From: Chrysochromulina parva
Lineage: Eukaryota; Haptophyta; Prymnesiales; Chrysochromulinaceae
Assembly: GCA_002887195.1 (NCBI GenBank)
Contig: PJAB01000639.1
Location: 1 to 22,788 of the forward strand
Reading direction: 5' to 3'
Length of the DNA: 22,788 nt
The notes beneath the pieces are model-generated. The model had not been told where the DNA came from, ran no database searches, and saw nothing but the letters and a program-made list of their open reading frames with translations. The translations under genes and the position numbers were made by a program. Each line of letters starts with the position of its first letter. Positions within the stretch are counted from its first letter, which is position 1. Below, one piece after another: positions 8,854-16,586 of this stretch.

Positions 8854-9008
8854 TTCTGCTTTTGGTCGCGGCCGCAGCCGGTGGCAAAATACACAAGGCG
8901 GAACCGTTTCGTCCCATACTTCCAAGCGTGTGGTCTTCCGTGCCCTCTACAAGTATTGAAAACCTGGACTCTGACATAGGGGACCCGTGGTCTTCCACAC
9001 TGCTGAAC
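8854..9008. promoter_or_regulatory. Probable bidirectional promoter, TRP channel / MPP alpha
   Basis: The two ATGs (8853 on -, 9009 on +) lie back to back, 155 bases apart, so both promoters and leaders must fit here or overlap the neighbouring gene. I see no convincing TATA box. This is inferred from gene layout alone. Confidence 0.5.
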
Positions 9009-10436
9009 ATGGCGGCCCTCGCGAAAAGGCTGCCGCGCACTGTTCTGCCGCCGCTTTCGCGCGCGATGTGGGGCGCGGTGGAGCCCGCCGCGCAGTCGCT
9101 CATCGTGCCGCTCTCCAACTACTCCGAGCCGCCCGTGATGACCAAGGCCGGCGCGCCCGCCAAGGTGACGACGCTCGCGAACGGCTTCAAGGTCGCGTCA
9201 TGCGAGATGACGGGGCCGGCGACGACGGTGGGGGTGTACGTTGAGACGGGCAGCAAATTCGACTCGGTCCCGGGCACCGCGCACGTGCTGCAGCACATGG
9301 CCTTCAAGAGCTCGACCTCGAAGTCGGCGCTCATGATGGTGCGCGATGCCGAGATGATGGGTGCGGCGGTGTCGTGCACGACGGGGCGCGAGAACATGGT
9401 GTACCAGGTGGACACGCTCACCGCGTCCGTCCCCGCGGCAGTCGCCATGCTCGCCGAGACCACGCTCCGGCCGAAGCTCCTCGCGTGGGAGCTCCAGGAG
9501 GCGGGCAGCACGGTTGAGGCGGAGGCGAGCAGCATGAAGACAAACCACATGGCGCTGGTGCAGGAGCTGATGCACCCGGCCGCGTACGGCGCGGCGAGCC
9601 CGCTCGGCAAGCCGCTCATGGCCAAGCCGTCCAGCCTCGGCGACGTCGACCCCTCGGTCCTCGGCGCCTTCGTGAGCACGCAGTTCGTGCCCGAGAAGAT
9701 GGTGCTCGCCGCCGCAGGCTACGACCACGACGAGCTCGTGAGCCTCGCAAAGAAGTACTTTGGCGGGCTGCCCAAGGGCGGCGCGGCCGCGGCGCCCCCC
9801 AAGGACAGCTACGTCGGCGGCGAGGTTCGGCTTCTGCAGGAGGAGCCCGTCACGCACTTTGCCATCGGATTCGAGGGGACCGGGTGGAAGGGTGCGGACC
9901 TCGTCCCTCTGTGCGTGCTCAACACGCTCATGGGCGGCGGCACGTCCTTCTCGGCGGGCGGCCCGGGCAAGGGCATGTATACGCGCCTCTACCAGAACGT
10001 GCTCAACCGCCTCCCCTTCGTGCAGGCTGCCTCGGTCTTCAACTCGTTCTACAACGAGACCGGCGTCTTCGGCGTGTACGGTGCGGCGCCGGCCTCGGAG
10101 ATGGGCTCGCTCGTCTCGGCGCTCCTCGACGAGCTCAAGAAGATGAAGGGCGCGATCTCGGCGGAGGAGCTCGCGCGCGCCAAGATGCAGCTCAAGGCCT
10201 CGCTCCTCATGAACCTCGAGTCGCGCCCCGTTCTCTTCGAGGACATCGGCCGGCAGGTACTCACGTACGGCGCGCGCACCGAGCCGGAGGCGCTCGTGAA
10301 GCAAATCGAGGCCGTTACTGCCGCGGACCTCACCAAGGTGGCGACCAAGCTGCTCAAGTCGCCGCCGTCGGTCGTCGTCGTCGGCGACACCACCGCCGTG
10401 CCCCGCTACGATATCATCGCCAAAGCGCTCGCCTAA
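9009..10436 (+). CDS. PMPCA: Mitochondrial processing peptidase alpha subunit
   Basis: The protein is 475 residues from ATG 9009. An upstream in-frame ATG at 8766 would run antisense into the TRP gene and displace the presequence, so I reject it. MPP cleaves targeting peptides from imported mitochondrial proteins; the alpha subunit holds the substrate and the beta subunit carries the zinc site. The N-terminus (MAALAKRLPRTVLPPLSRAM) is a typical amphipathic, Arg-rich targeting peptide. The M16 peptidase motif is degenerate, HVLQH at 92-96 with Gln replacing the catalytic Glu, as expected for a non-catalytic subunit. The diagnostic alpha-subunit glycine-rich loop GGGTSFSAGGPGKGMYTRLY spans ~309-328. 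In many eukaryotes MPP subunits double as cytochrome bc1 core proteins, so core II function is possible. Single exon. Confidence 0.95.
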   Translation: MAALAKRLPRTVLPPLSRAMWGAVEPAAQSLIVPLSNYSEPPVMTKAGAPAKVTTLANGFKVASCEMTGPATTVGVYVETGSKFDSVPGTAHVLQHMAFKSSTSKSALMMVRDAEMMGAAVSCTTGRENMVYQVDTLTASVPAAVAMLAETTLRPKLLAWELQEAGSTVEAEASSMKTNHMALVQELMHPAAYGAASPLGKPLMAKPSSLGDVDPSVLGAFVSTQFVPEKMVLAAAGYDHDELVSLAKKYFGGLPKGGAAAAPPKDSYVGGEVRLLQEEPVTHFAIGFEGTGWKGADLVPLCVLNTLMGGGTSFSAGGPGKGMYTRLYQNVLNRLPFVQAASVFNSFYNETGVFGVYGAAPASEMGSLVSALLDELKKMKGAISAEELARAKMQLKASLLMNLESRPVLFEDIGRQVLTYGARTEPEALVKQIEAVTAADLTKVATKLLKSPPSVVVVGDTTAVPRYDIIAKALA

Positions 10437-10939
10437 GGCGCAAAGGCCGTCGAGCGACCCGGCGTGTCATGGGGACGGGGGCAGAGGGGGCCTGAGCGCG
10501 GCAGTGGCTGGGCACGGGCGTGACGATGAACGAGCGATGGGGCATCTTTTGGGGCGGGGGGGGGCGGCAGGAGGGCTGAACTGCATGGCATCAGGCGAGG
10601 GGTGGTCAGGGAGTGCGCGAGCCGGAAGGCACTGCGCTTAGTATTTGCGGCTGCGCTTGCAGCTCGAACTGCGGGGCGGCCTGGATCAGGGGACCGTACT
10701 GCTACTGGGCAGAGAATTCGTCCGAAATTATGTACGCTGCCCGGTGATCGGCGCCGCACGCGCGCGGCACTCTCGACTCTGCAGTTTGTTGGCCGTTTTT
10801 TTGGCGTTTATTCGCAAAGTAACGCTGTCGCGCCGGCGTGGTGCGCATCTGCTCCGGTGAGAACCACGTATGAACATGCGCGTTTGTTTTTTCACAGCAA
10901 CTCGTGGAGCAACAGCAGCCACTTAAGCAGCCCCCTGTC
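10437..10939. other. Spacer with G-runs between MPP alpha and the HNH gene
   Basis: These 503 bases contain no ORF I can support. Long G-runs on the + strand occur at 10471-10490 (GGGG, GGGGG, GGGGG) and 10551-10567 (GGGGCGGGGGGGGGCGG), just downstream of the MPP alpha stop. The part nearest the HNH gene (about 10860-10905) is less GC-rich, with a T-run ending in CACAG (TTTTTTCACAG). That could be a splice acceptor of an unseen leader intron. Confidence 0.4.
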
Positions 10940-11473
10940 ATGAAACGTCTCGAACGGCTCATGTTTTTCCAGGGTGGCGCTTGCTTCTTTTGTAAGTCGC
11001 CGTTGCCCAAGGCTGAAGCGAGCATTGAGCATCTATTCGCCAGCGCCAACGGCGGCGGCAACAATGAAGGAAACTGCGTCGCCTGCTGCAAATCGCTGCA
11101 TGCAATCTTTGGGAGCATGTCGCTCAAAGACAAGTTCCAGGTGGTACTCAACCATAAGGGCAACTTCAACTGCCCGAACGGTGCCGGTGCCGCCGGGGAC
11201 GCGGCCGATGCAGCTACCAAGTTGCCGCCGGTGATGCTGCCGCAAGCCGCTGGCACCACAAGCCTGGCGCCCGATAACTTCGCCTTCGCTGTCGCCAATC
11301 TCAAGCAGCGTGGCTCTTCGCGGCCGGGAACACTTAAAACCCTGACAAGTACCATCACCTCGATTTTCCAGACGGGGGGCGCGAAAACCGAAATCACCGC
11401 CATCATCCAGAAATTGCAATCAACGGGGAAGGTGTCCGTTGATGGCAAGGGCAAGGTCTCGTATGTACTTTGA
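10940..11473 (+). CDS. HNH-type zinc nuclease-like protein with a C-terminal winged-helix-like domain
   Basis: The first ATG gives 177 residues. The N-terminal half has an HNH/treble-clef layout: Cys15-x2-Cys18 (GGACFFCK), Glu30-His31 (SIEHL), a Gly-Asn-rich turn (GGGNNEGN) and Cys46-x2-Cys49. After a low-complexity Ala/Gly/Pro linker, residues ~112-177 (from DNFAFAVANLKQRG to KGKVSYVL) look like a small helix-turn-helix domain ending in a beta hairpin, reminiscent of LOTUS-like modules. I associate this two-part layout with bacterial hypothetical HNH proteins; that is recollection, not a search. Codon use is less GC-biased than in neighbours (TTTTGTAAG, CATAAG, ATCTATTC), consistent with transfer from a bacterium. 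It could act on DNA or RNA; whether it is active is unknown. Confidence 0.75.
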   Translation: MKRLERLMFFQGGACFFCKSPLPKAEASIEHLFASANGGGNNEGNCVACCKSLHAIFGSMSLKDKFQVVLNHKGNFNCPNGAGAAGDAADAATKLPPVMLPQAAGTTSLAPDNFAFAVANLKQRGSSRPGTLKTLTSTITSIFQTGGAKTEITAIIQKLQSTGKVSVDGKGKVSYVL

Positions 11474-11670
11474 GTCGATGGTCTCGAAGCGGTGCCCGGC
11501 TTAGGCGTCTATTTGTTCACCGGTGGACCCTTCAGAATACGACTTTGTAGCGCATCGTTTGCACGAATCTTGACAGTAACGTACTGTACGGTAACCCCGT
11601 GAAGAGCGGGAGCGCAGCGTGAGCGGCCATTGCTCCTTGGGGCAATGGCGAAGGGGCAATCACATTGCAT

Positions 11671-12480
11671 ATGTTATGCTCGACAGACGTGGCCGATGTG
11701 GGCTTGGCCGCCCACTTTCTTGGCGATGACACATTTCGGCTCAGCGTGTGCATAGTGGCTCTGAGCGGCGACGCACGCCATCTAGCTCTCGCGCGCGGCC
11801 ACCAGGTGCTTCTGCTGCCGCAGCCACAGCCGCTGGCGGTGCACGATGAGGTCCGCAGCATGTGTTGGCTCGTGCCCACGGGCCACGGACGCGACGTGCT
11901 TATGATCGGCTGCGTGTCCGGCAAGCTGATGGCATTTTCAGCCTTGGGAGCGCTGCTGTGGACTCACACGTTGAACGCGACACCGCTCGTGCAGTTGCAG
12001 CCAGCGCACACGGACGACGACGACTGCCCAGAGCTGTTGTGCCTGCACGAAACCCATGTCGTGGCGTGCTACGCCGGCGCCCTGGGCCGCGCACTCGCTG
12101 GCCGACGCGCCGCATTCGACAACCACAAATTGCCTGCGGAGGCGGTCGGCTGCCACTCCCTCGTCTGCTGTGGCCTGCTACCGCGCTTCCCGCTGGACTT
12201 GTCGCCGGATCCCGAGCCTCACGAGCGGCGGCTGGCGCTTGTGGGGGCAACGGCACAGGCCGTGCAGCTGATCACGATCGCACCCCCGCTCAAGACGCGC
12301 GCAACCACCAACGGGCTCCACGCGACAGCTGCAGCAGCAGCGCCGTCCGCCGGCGGTGGCCGTGGGCGCGTGGCTCGAGTGGCACTGGGCCTTGGGGCAG
12401 CCTGGGCTTATCTCGGGGGTAGGGACGGCGGCGCCACTGAGGATGGCATCAAGAGCGGCGGCGGGGATGGCGGCAGGGAT

Positions 12481-12511
<31 letters not shown>

Positions 12512-13176
12512 GCGGCGACGGCGGCGGCGGCGGCGACGGCGACGACGAAGACGTTGGCGACAGCTCTGCTGATGGTCATGCGAGTCCTTGGATCACAACG
12601 TTTGGCGAGGCGGAGGTGTGCCGCGATGTAGGCGACGCCCCCCGCGTGTACGAGCGGCTTGTGCTCGAACCAAGACGGCGCTGGCTCGCCGCCACCGACA
12701 CCCTCGGGCGCGTCGCCCTACTCGAAGCTCGCTCACTAGTGGCCGTGCGGCTCTGGAAAGGGTATCGTGAGGCCCTGTGCGGCTGGACCGACACTGCTGC
12801 CGTCGTCGCGGGCGGCAACGAGGGCGGCGCCGGCGCCGGCGCCGGCAGTGGCTCCAGCAGTGGCTCCAACTCTCGATCGATGCGTGCCAAGGTCCCTCTG
12901 CTCGTCATCTACGCGCCGCGCCGAGGTCTTCTTGAGTTATGGAGAGTTCCCACAGGTGGTCGAGTGTGCGCATGCACTGTAGGGCCTGACTGTGTGCTGC
13001 TTACGCCGCCGCCGCGACCTGCGACGATCAAGGGAGCGGCCGAAGGCGGCGGAGGACGCGCGCGATGCTGGCTGCTGCAACCGAGCGGCGTCCTCAGCCT
13101 CATTACCGCTGGTGTGGATTCGCTCGAGGCCGAGCCTCCTCCAGAGCAGGACCCTAGATTTGTAGCTGTGGACTGA
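11671..13176 (+). CDS. RAB3GAP2: RAB3GAP2-like (Rab3 GAP non-catalytic subunit, N-terminal domain) protein
   Basis: From ATG 11671 the protein is 501 residues; the frame extends a little upstream only through a TTG. RAB3GAP2 pairs with RAB3GAP1 to regulate Rab3 and Rab18 in membrane traffic. The diagnostic RAB3GAP2_N sequence is clear: RRWLAATDTLGRVALLEAR (~336-354), VAVRLWKGYREALCGW (~357-372) and PLLVIYAPRRGLLELW (~409-424). The beta-propeller start resembles the family too (CIVALSGDARHLALARG and VLMIGCVSGKLMAFS). A Gly/Asp-rich low-complexity insert lies at ~262-294 and a Gly/Ala/Ser insert at ~382-402. Animal and plant RAB3GAP2 proteins are over 1000 residues long; here the C-terminal part is absent, and the next 250 bases are convergent spacer before NTHL1. 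Rab GAP or GEF activity is an inference from the family. Confidence 0.85.
12455..12552 (+). repeat. GGC/GAC triplet-rich low-complexity tract
   Basis: Impure GGC and GAC triplets inside the RAB3GAP2-like gene encode Gly/Asp runs. The tract lies between beta-propeller segments and is probably a disordered loop that varies in length between strains. Confidence 0.7.
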
Positions 13177-13426
13177 CGGCCGCAGAAAAGACTTAGAAAA
13201 GACACAAATTGTAGCCGTGTTACTAACGCCGTGCACAGTCGCGCCCTCCGCCCACACAGTCTCTGCATGGGGCGAGCGCGCACACTCAACATCGCACGTT
13301 CTGCTCAATGGGTCGCATCAGACGGTTCGCGTATCGCGAATTGAACACCGAAAACTCAAAACATCTTGCTCGTTGCTCCTCAAAAGCCGTGTGCGGTGTG
13401 GCGAAACGACGTCGAGCAGAACGCTC
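13177..13426. other. Convergent 3' spacer
   Basis: The RAB3GAP2-like gene (+) and NTHL1 (-) end facing each other across 250 bases. Just after the first stop there is a short repeat, AGAAAAGAC, twice (13186-13204). Nothing else is recognisable. Confidence 0.4.
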
Positions 13427-14199
13427 TTAAAGCCCGTGCTTCGCTCGCTCCTTCTCCACGTTGACGCCGAGCGTATCGAGCAGTCGGAGCGCGGCCGATG
13501 GATCGGAACACTGGAGACACTTGCCAATCAGCTTCGCCTTCTCCGTCTGCACTTCCTGGCCCAGACCCACCAGGAGCAGGTTGACGTCGGGCCAGATGTG
13601 ACTGGGCATCCAGCCCTCGATGACCTTGCGCGTCTTCTCGGGCGTCTTGCTGCCCTGCGCGCCCGCCCAGCCGAGCTGGTTGCAGATGCGATGCACGTGC
13701 GTGTCCACCGAGATCCCCACAGTCTCGTCAAAGGCGACCCTCATTAGGATGATTGCCATTTTAGGGCCAACGCCTGGGAGATCGAGCAGCGCGTCCATCG
13801 TGCGCGGCACCTCGCCCTCGTGCCGCTCGAGCAGCAGGCGCGTCGTCTCCTTGATGAAGCGCACCTTGTTGTTGTGGAAGCCGACCTGACGAATGTACTC
13901 GTGCAGCGTGTCATCCGTCATCGCGCTAACTGACGAAACCGTTAAACCTCCAGGCTGGTGCGCTCGCAGCTTCTTCATCGTGGCCATATTGATCGTGTCC
14001 TTGGTCTGGCTCGAGAGCATCAGCGAGATGAGCGCCTGGTACGCGCGCTCGCTCGCGCTCACATCTCCGATCGCCGAGATCGCCTCGGTCCCCATCGAGT
14101 CGACCACCGCCGTGCGGTCGGCACGCAGCTCAACGATCAGGTCCCACGTGGACTGCCAGCCGGGCGGAGGAGCGATCGCGGCGGCGCTCGACTTGGAGG

Positions 14200-14246
<47 letters not shown>

Positions 14247-14530
14247 GCCGGCTCGGACGAGACCTCGCCGGCCGCCTTGCGGCTGCGCTTCTTTGGCTGC
14301 GGCTCGGTAGATTCTGCATCCGCCTCGGAAAGTTTGGTGGCTTTCGGTGGGCGGCCGCGCTTCTTCGGCTGCGCTTTGGGCGGGTCTGCCTCCGCCTTGG
14401 GCGAGCCTGCCTCCGCCTCGACCGATTCGAGCCGCGCGACCACTGTCGAAAACTTGAGGGGTCGCCCTCTCCTACGCTCACCATCGCCTGTCATGCACAT
14501 GGCCGCACTACCAATACGCGTGCGCACCAT
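13427..14530 (-). CDS. NTHL1: Endonuclease III-like DNA glycosylase/AP lyase with a degenerate Fe-S site
   Basis: From the first ATG the protein is 367 residues. NTHL1 removes oxidised pyrimidines and nicks the abasic site in base-excision repair in nucleus and mitochondria. The helix-hairpin-helix LPGVGPKMA carries the catalytic Lys257, and the Gly/Pro-rich-loop aspartate is Asp276 in SVDTHVHRICNQLGW. LMLSSQTKD (~170-178) is the classic substrate-pocket motif. The N-terminal ~120 residues are basic and disordered, with AT-hook-like KKRGRPPK (~57-63) and a 14-Ser run. The C-terminal [4Fe-4S] loop normally has four cysteines (C-x6-C-x2-C-x5-C). Here only Cys338-x2-Cys341 remain (KCLQC), and the GQxxC cysteine and the last cysteine are absent. 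The cluster is probably lost or incomplete. A non-ATG extension upstream is possible but not needed. Confidence 0.92.
14201..14243. repeat. GCT/CTG trinucleotide repeat (poly-Ser in NTHL1)
   Basis: Forty-three bases of perfect GCT repeat on the + strand are read as AGC on the minus strand and encode the 14-Ser run in the NTHL1 N-terminal tail. It is a microsatellite likely to vary between strains. Confidence 0.95.
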
Positions 14531-15102
14531 CAGAGCTGCGGAGCGCGCTGGATGCAGGTGAGGGAGCGCACAGCAACGCGCTGCCACGGAGGCGAGCGCT
14601 GCGCAGAGGGCCCTGATGGTCGCCAACAGCTACGAAGTTGAGGAAGAGTCGTTTCGAAAGTTTGCAGCAAAGTTTTGAAACTGGGAATAGCAAAGCGGCG
14701 TCCCGAGCACGAGGGCCACAATCACATGGACGGAAGTGTGGCGGATACATCCTTGCGGTAGCCGGTACACACTCAGGCCCACGGCCCACAGTGGCCAGTG
14801 CCCACGCCCACCTGTGCCAGCCAGGACGCTAGGACCTGCACCGGCCGCGGCCCGCTCTTTTGTCTTTGAACGTTCAACGTACGAACTTATTGAGGACTCG
14901 AGACATGCTCGAGAGAGGATCGGATGCAGAAACGGCGGGGGAATCGGCTCATGCTTAACATAGCGCCGCCACGCCGTCGCGCGCGCGCTGGCGCTCCTGT
15001 GGAGCTGTTTTCTAGTATTAATAGAGCGGCAGTCGACTCGAACTACGTTCACATGTATACATGCAACCTCCTGGACCTCCCCTGCTCTTCCCTTGATCTT
15101 GA
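14531..15102. other. Spacer between NTHL1 and EXS genes
   Basis: These 572 bases lie upstream of NTHL1 and downstream of the EXS gene, both on the minus strand. Open frames here (for example 14630-15106 on -) have no family resemblance and no coding-like pattern. It should hold the NTHL1 promoter and the EXS 3' end. No RNA gene is evident. Confidence 0.4.
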
Positions 15103-16458
15103 TCAATCCTCATCCTCCTCATCCTCCTCGCCGTCATCGGACGCGATCGCGAGGTTCGCGTAATTGCCCGCCGGGTAGATGACCTTGGCGACCACCTCCC
15201 ACTCTATTCGGAAGACTGCCCAGACGTGGCGGCGAAGGATCTCGATGACCTCAAAGAAGAGCATGCCGAGCCCGCGCCCGGGCACCCCGCCAAAGACAGA
15301 GAGCGCCCACGCGAAGCGCAACACCAGGTCGAAGACGCATAGGAGGATGTAGACGCTCTTGGAGCGTGTCACGAGAAGCGGCTCGCGCATGGCGCACACA
15401 GCGGCCGGCCCACCGCAGTACGCGGACCCGGTCTCATCGGGGTACCGGCCGCCGAGGTTGGCGCGCCGGAAGAGCCCCCAGTCCATGTGAACGTCCCAGA
15501 TCAAGCAATACGTCGACTGCACGACCGCACAGAGGATGAAGAGCTGCTCGTGGAATGCGGACGGCTCATGCTTCTTGAGGTAGCCCGCGTAGACGAGCGG
15601 GAATGCGGTCGAGTACTTGAGGGCGTTCCACAGGTTCTTGACCTCGCGCGTCTCCGAGTACACCCGGAGGCACTGCATCAGGCGCCACCAAAAAGGAAGA
15701 GCCAGGAAGATTCCGTTCACAGGCGAGTCGGCGCACGACTTGTACGACTGGTGCCAGAGCGTCGTGGTGCGCGCGTAGTTGCCCTCGCCGTCCGCATCGC
15801 CCAGAAAGATGCCCGAGGAGATGCACATGGTGATCTGCAGGTCAGACATCGCCTTGGCCAGCGACGTCAGGTAGTCCGCAACGATCACGTGCCAGAAGGT
15901 CACGGGCGCAAACGGCGCGATCAAGGACTCGAAGAGAGTGCGAAGCAGCGAGAGGCGCGAGTCGCCATAGAAGAGGTTGCACGGGAGCGCGCCGATCAGG
16001 AAGAAGGCGACATTCAGCGCGCAGTTGGACACCAGCCACGGCCTCCATGTGACGCCCGGCGTCTCGGAGGCCCAAAAGTGTAGCAGATGGGCAGCAAGCA
16101 AGAGGCACAGCAGCTGCAGGGCCGCGTGGTAAGTGGCCCCGGGCATCTGCACCGGCCCACCGAGGACATGGTCAACCTCCAGCCGCGCAGCCTGGCACAC
16201 GCTGATCACCCAGCCCCAGCCGCCCACCACGAGCACGATGAGCAGCGGCGGCCGCACGGTGGCGTTCTTCCAAAAGAGCTTAGAGAGCACGGTGTACAGG
16301 CTTGGCGTGTGGATTTCAGTGTGCGAGTTGACAACTAGTAGCGCTAACATTAGCGTCACGAGAAGGATCGCGGTCACTGTGGCGGTGGGGCTCATCGTGA
16401 TCAAATTTCCTAAATTGGCTTCTTGCCTCCAGGGAGAGAGGACAGGAGGTGCAGTCAT
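15103..16458 (-). CDS. EXS-domain membrane protein without SPX (Erd1/XPR1-related)
   Basis: A single exon of 451 residues from ATG 16458 (a second in-frame ATG at 16395 could also serve). Several hydrophobic segments (e.g. ~28-44, 72-90, 109-127, 146-160, 305-320, 368-385) indicate a polytopic membrane protein. EXS family landmarks are clear: FLALPFWWRLMQCLRVY (~251-267), LKYSTAFP (~280-287), IWDVHMDWGLFRR (~320-332) and EVIEILRRHVWAVFRIEWEV (~403-422). XPR1/PHO1 proteins export phosphate and carry an N-terminal SPX sensor; Erd1-type proteins lack SPX and act in Golgi phosphate recycling and protein retention. The absence of SPX here points to the Erd1 type, an inference from architecture. 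The C-terminus is very acidic (DDGEEDEEDED). It is head to head with the ODC gene. Confidence 0.88.
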   Translation of the reverse strand: MTAPPVLSPWRQEANLGNLITMSPTATVTAILLVTLMLALLVVNSHTEIHTPSLYTVLSKLFWKNATVRPPLLIVLVVGGWGWVISVCQAARLEVDHVLGGPVQMPGATYHAALQLLCLLLAAHLLHFWASETPGVTWRPWLVSNCALNVAFFLIGALPCNLFYGDSRLSLLRTLFESLIAPFAPVTFWHVIVADYLTSLAKAMSDLQITMCISSGIFLGDADGEGNYARTTTLWHQSYKSCADSPVNGIFLALPFWWRLMQCLRVYSETREVKNLWNALKYSTAFPLVYAGYLKKHEPSAFHEQLFILCAVVQSTYCLIWDVHMDWGLFRRANLGGRYPDETGSAYCGGPAAVCAMREPLLVTRSKSVYILLCVFDLVLRFAWALSVFGGVPGRGLGMLFFEVIEILRRHVWAVFRIEWEVVAKVIYPAGNYANLAIASDDGEEDEEDED

Positions 16459-16586
16459 GTTTGTCGGGTGTGACTATGGAAGTTCGAACAGACCAGTCTT
16501 GGAGATTTCCGTACAAAACGCCGTTGCGGCGGCGATCAAGGAGGAACGTGGTACGGCAATTTCATCACCACACAAAATCCAACTAC
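16459..16586. promoter_or_regulatory. Probable bidirectional promoter, EXS / ODC
   Basis: The EXS ATG (16458, -) and the preferred ODC ATG (16587, +) are 128 bases apart. If ODC instead starts at ATG 16476 the gap is 17 bases, which would be too small for a normal promoter and argues for 16587 or for start sites inside the neighbour. No clear core element is visible. Confidence 0.45.

Noticed and set aside
8854..8925. TRP channel start at 8925
   Set aside because: The codon there is TTG; the first ATG in the frame is at 8853. An upstream exon cannot be excluded.
8766..9008. N-terminal extension of MPP alpha to ATG 8766
   Set aside because: It would overlap the TRP gene 5' end antisense and bury the clear mitochondrial presequence starting at 9009.
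9198..10304. 368-residue minus-strand ORF
   Set aside because: It lies wholly antisense to MPP alpha, with Arg/His/Leu-rich low-complexity translation typical of a shadow frame.
14201..14243. CTG repeat or other repeats as a CRISPR array
   Set aside because: The triplet run and the two- or three-unit tandem repeats in introns have no unique spacers and no cas genes; the genome is eukaryotic.
14630..15106. 158-residue minus-strand ORF between NTHL1 and EXS
   Set aside because: No family resemblance and mixed composition unlike coding sequence here; treated as spacer.
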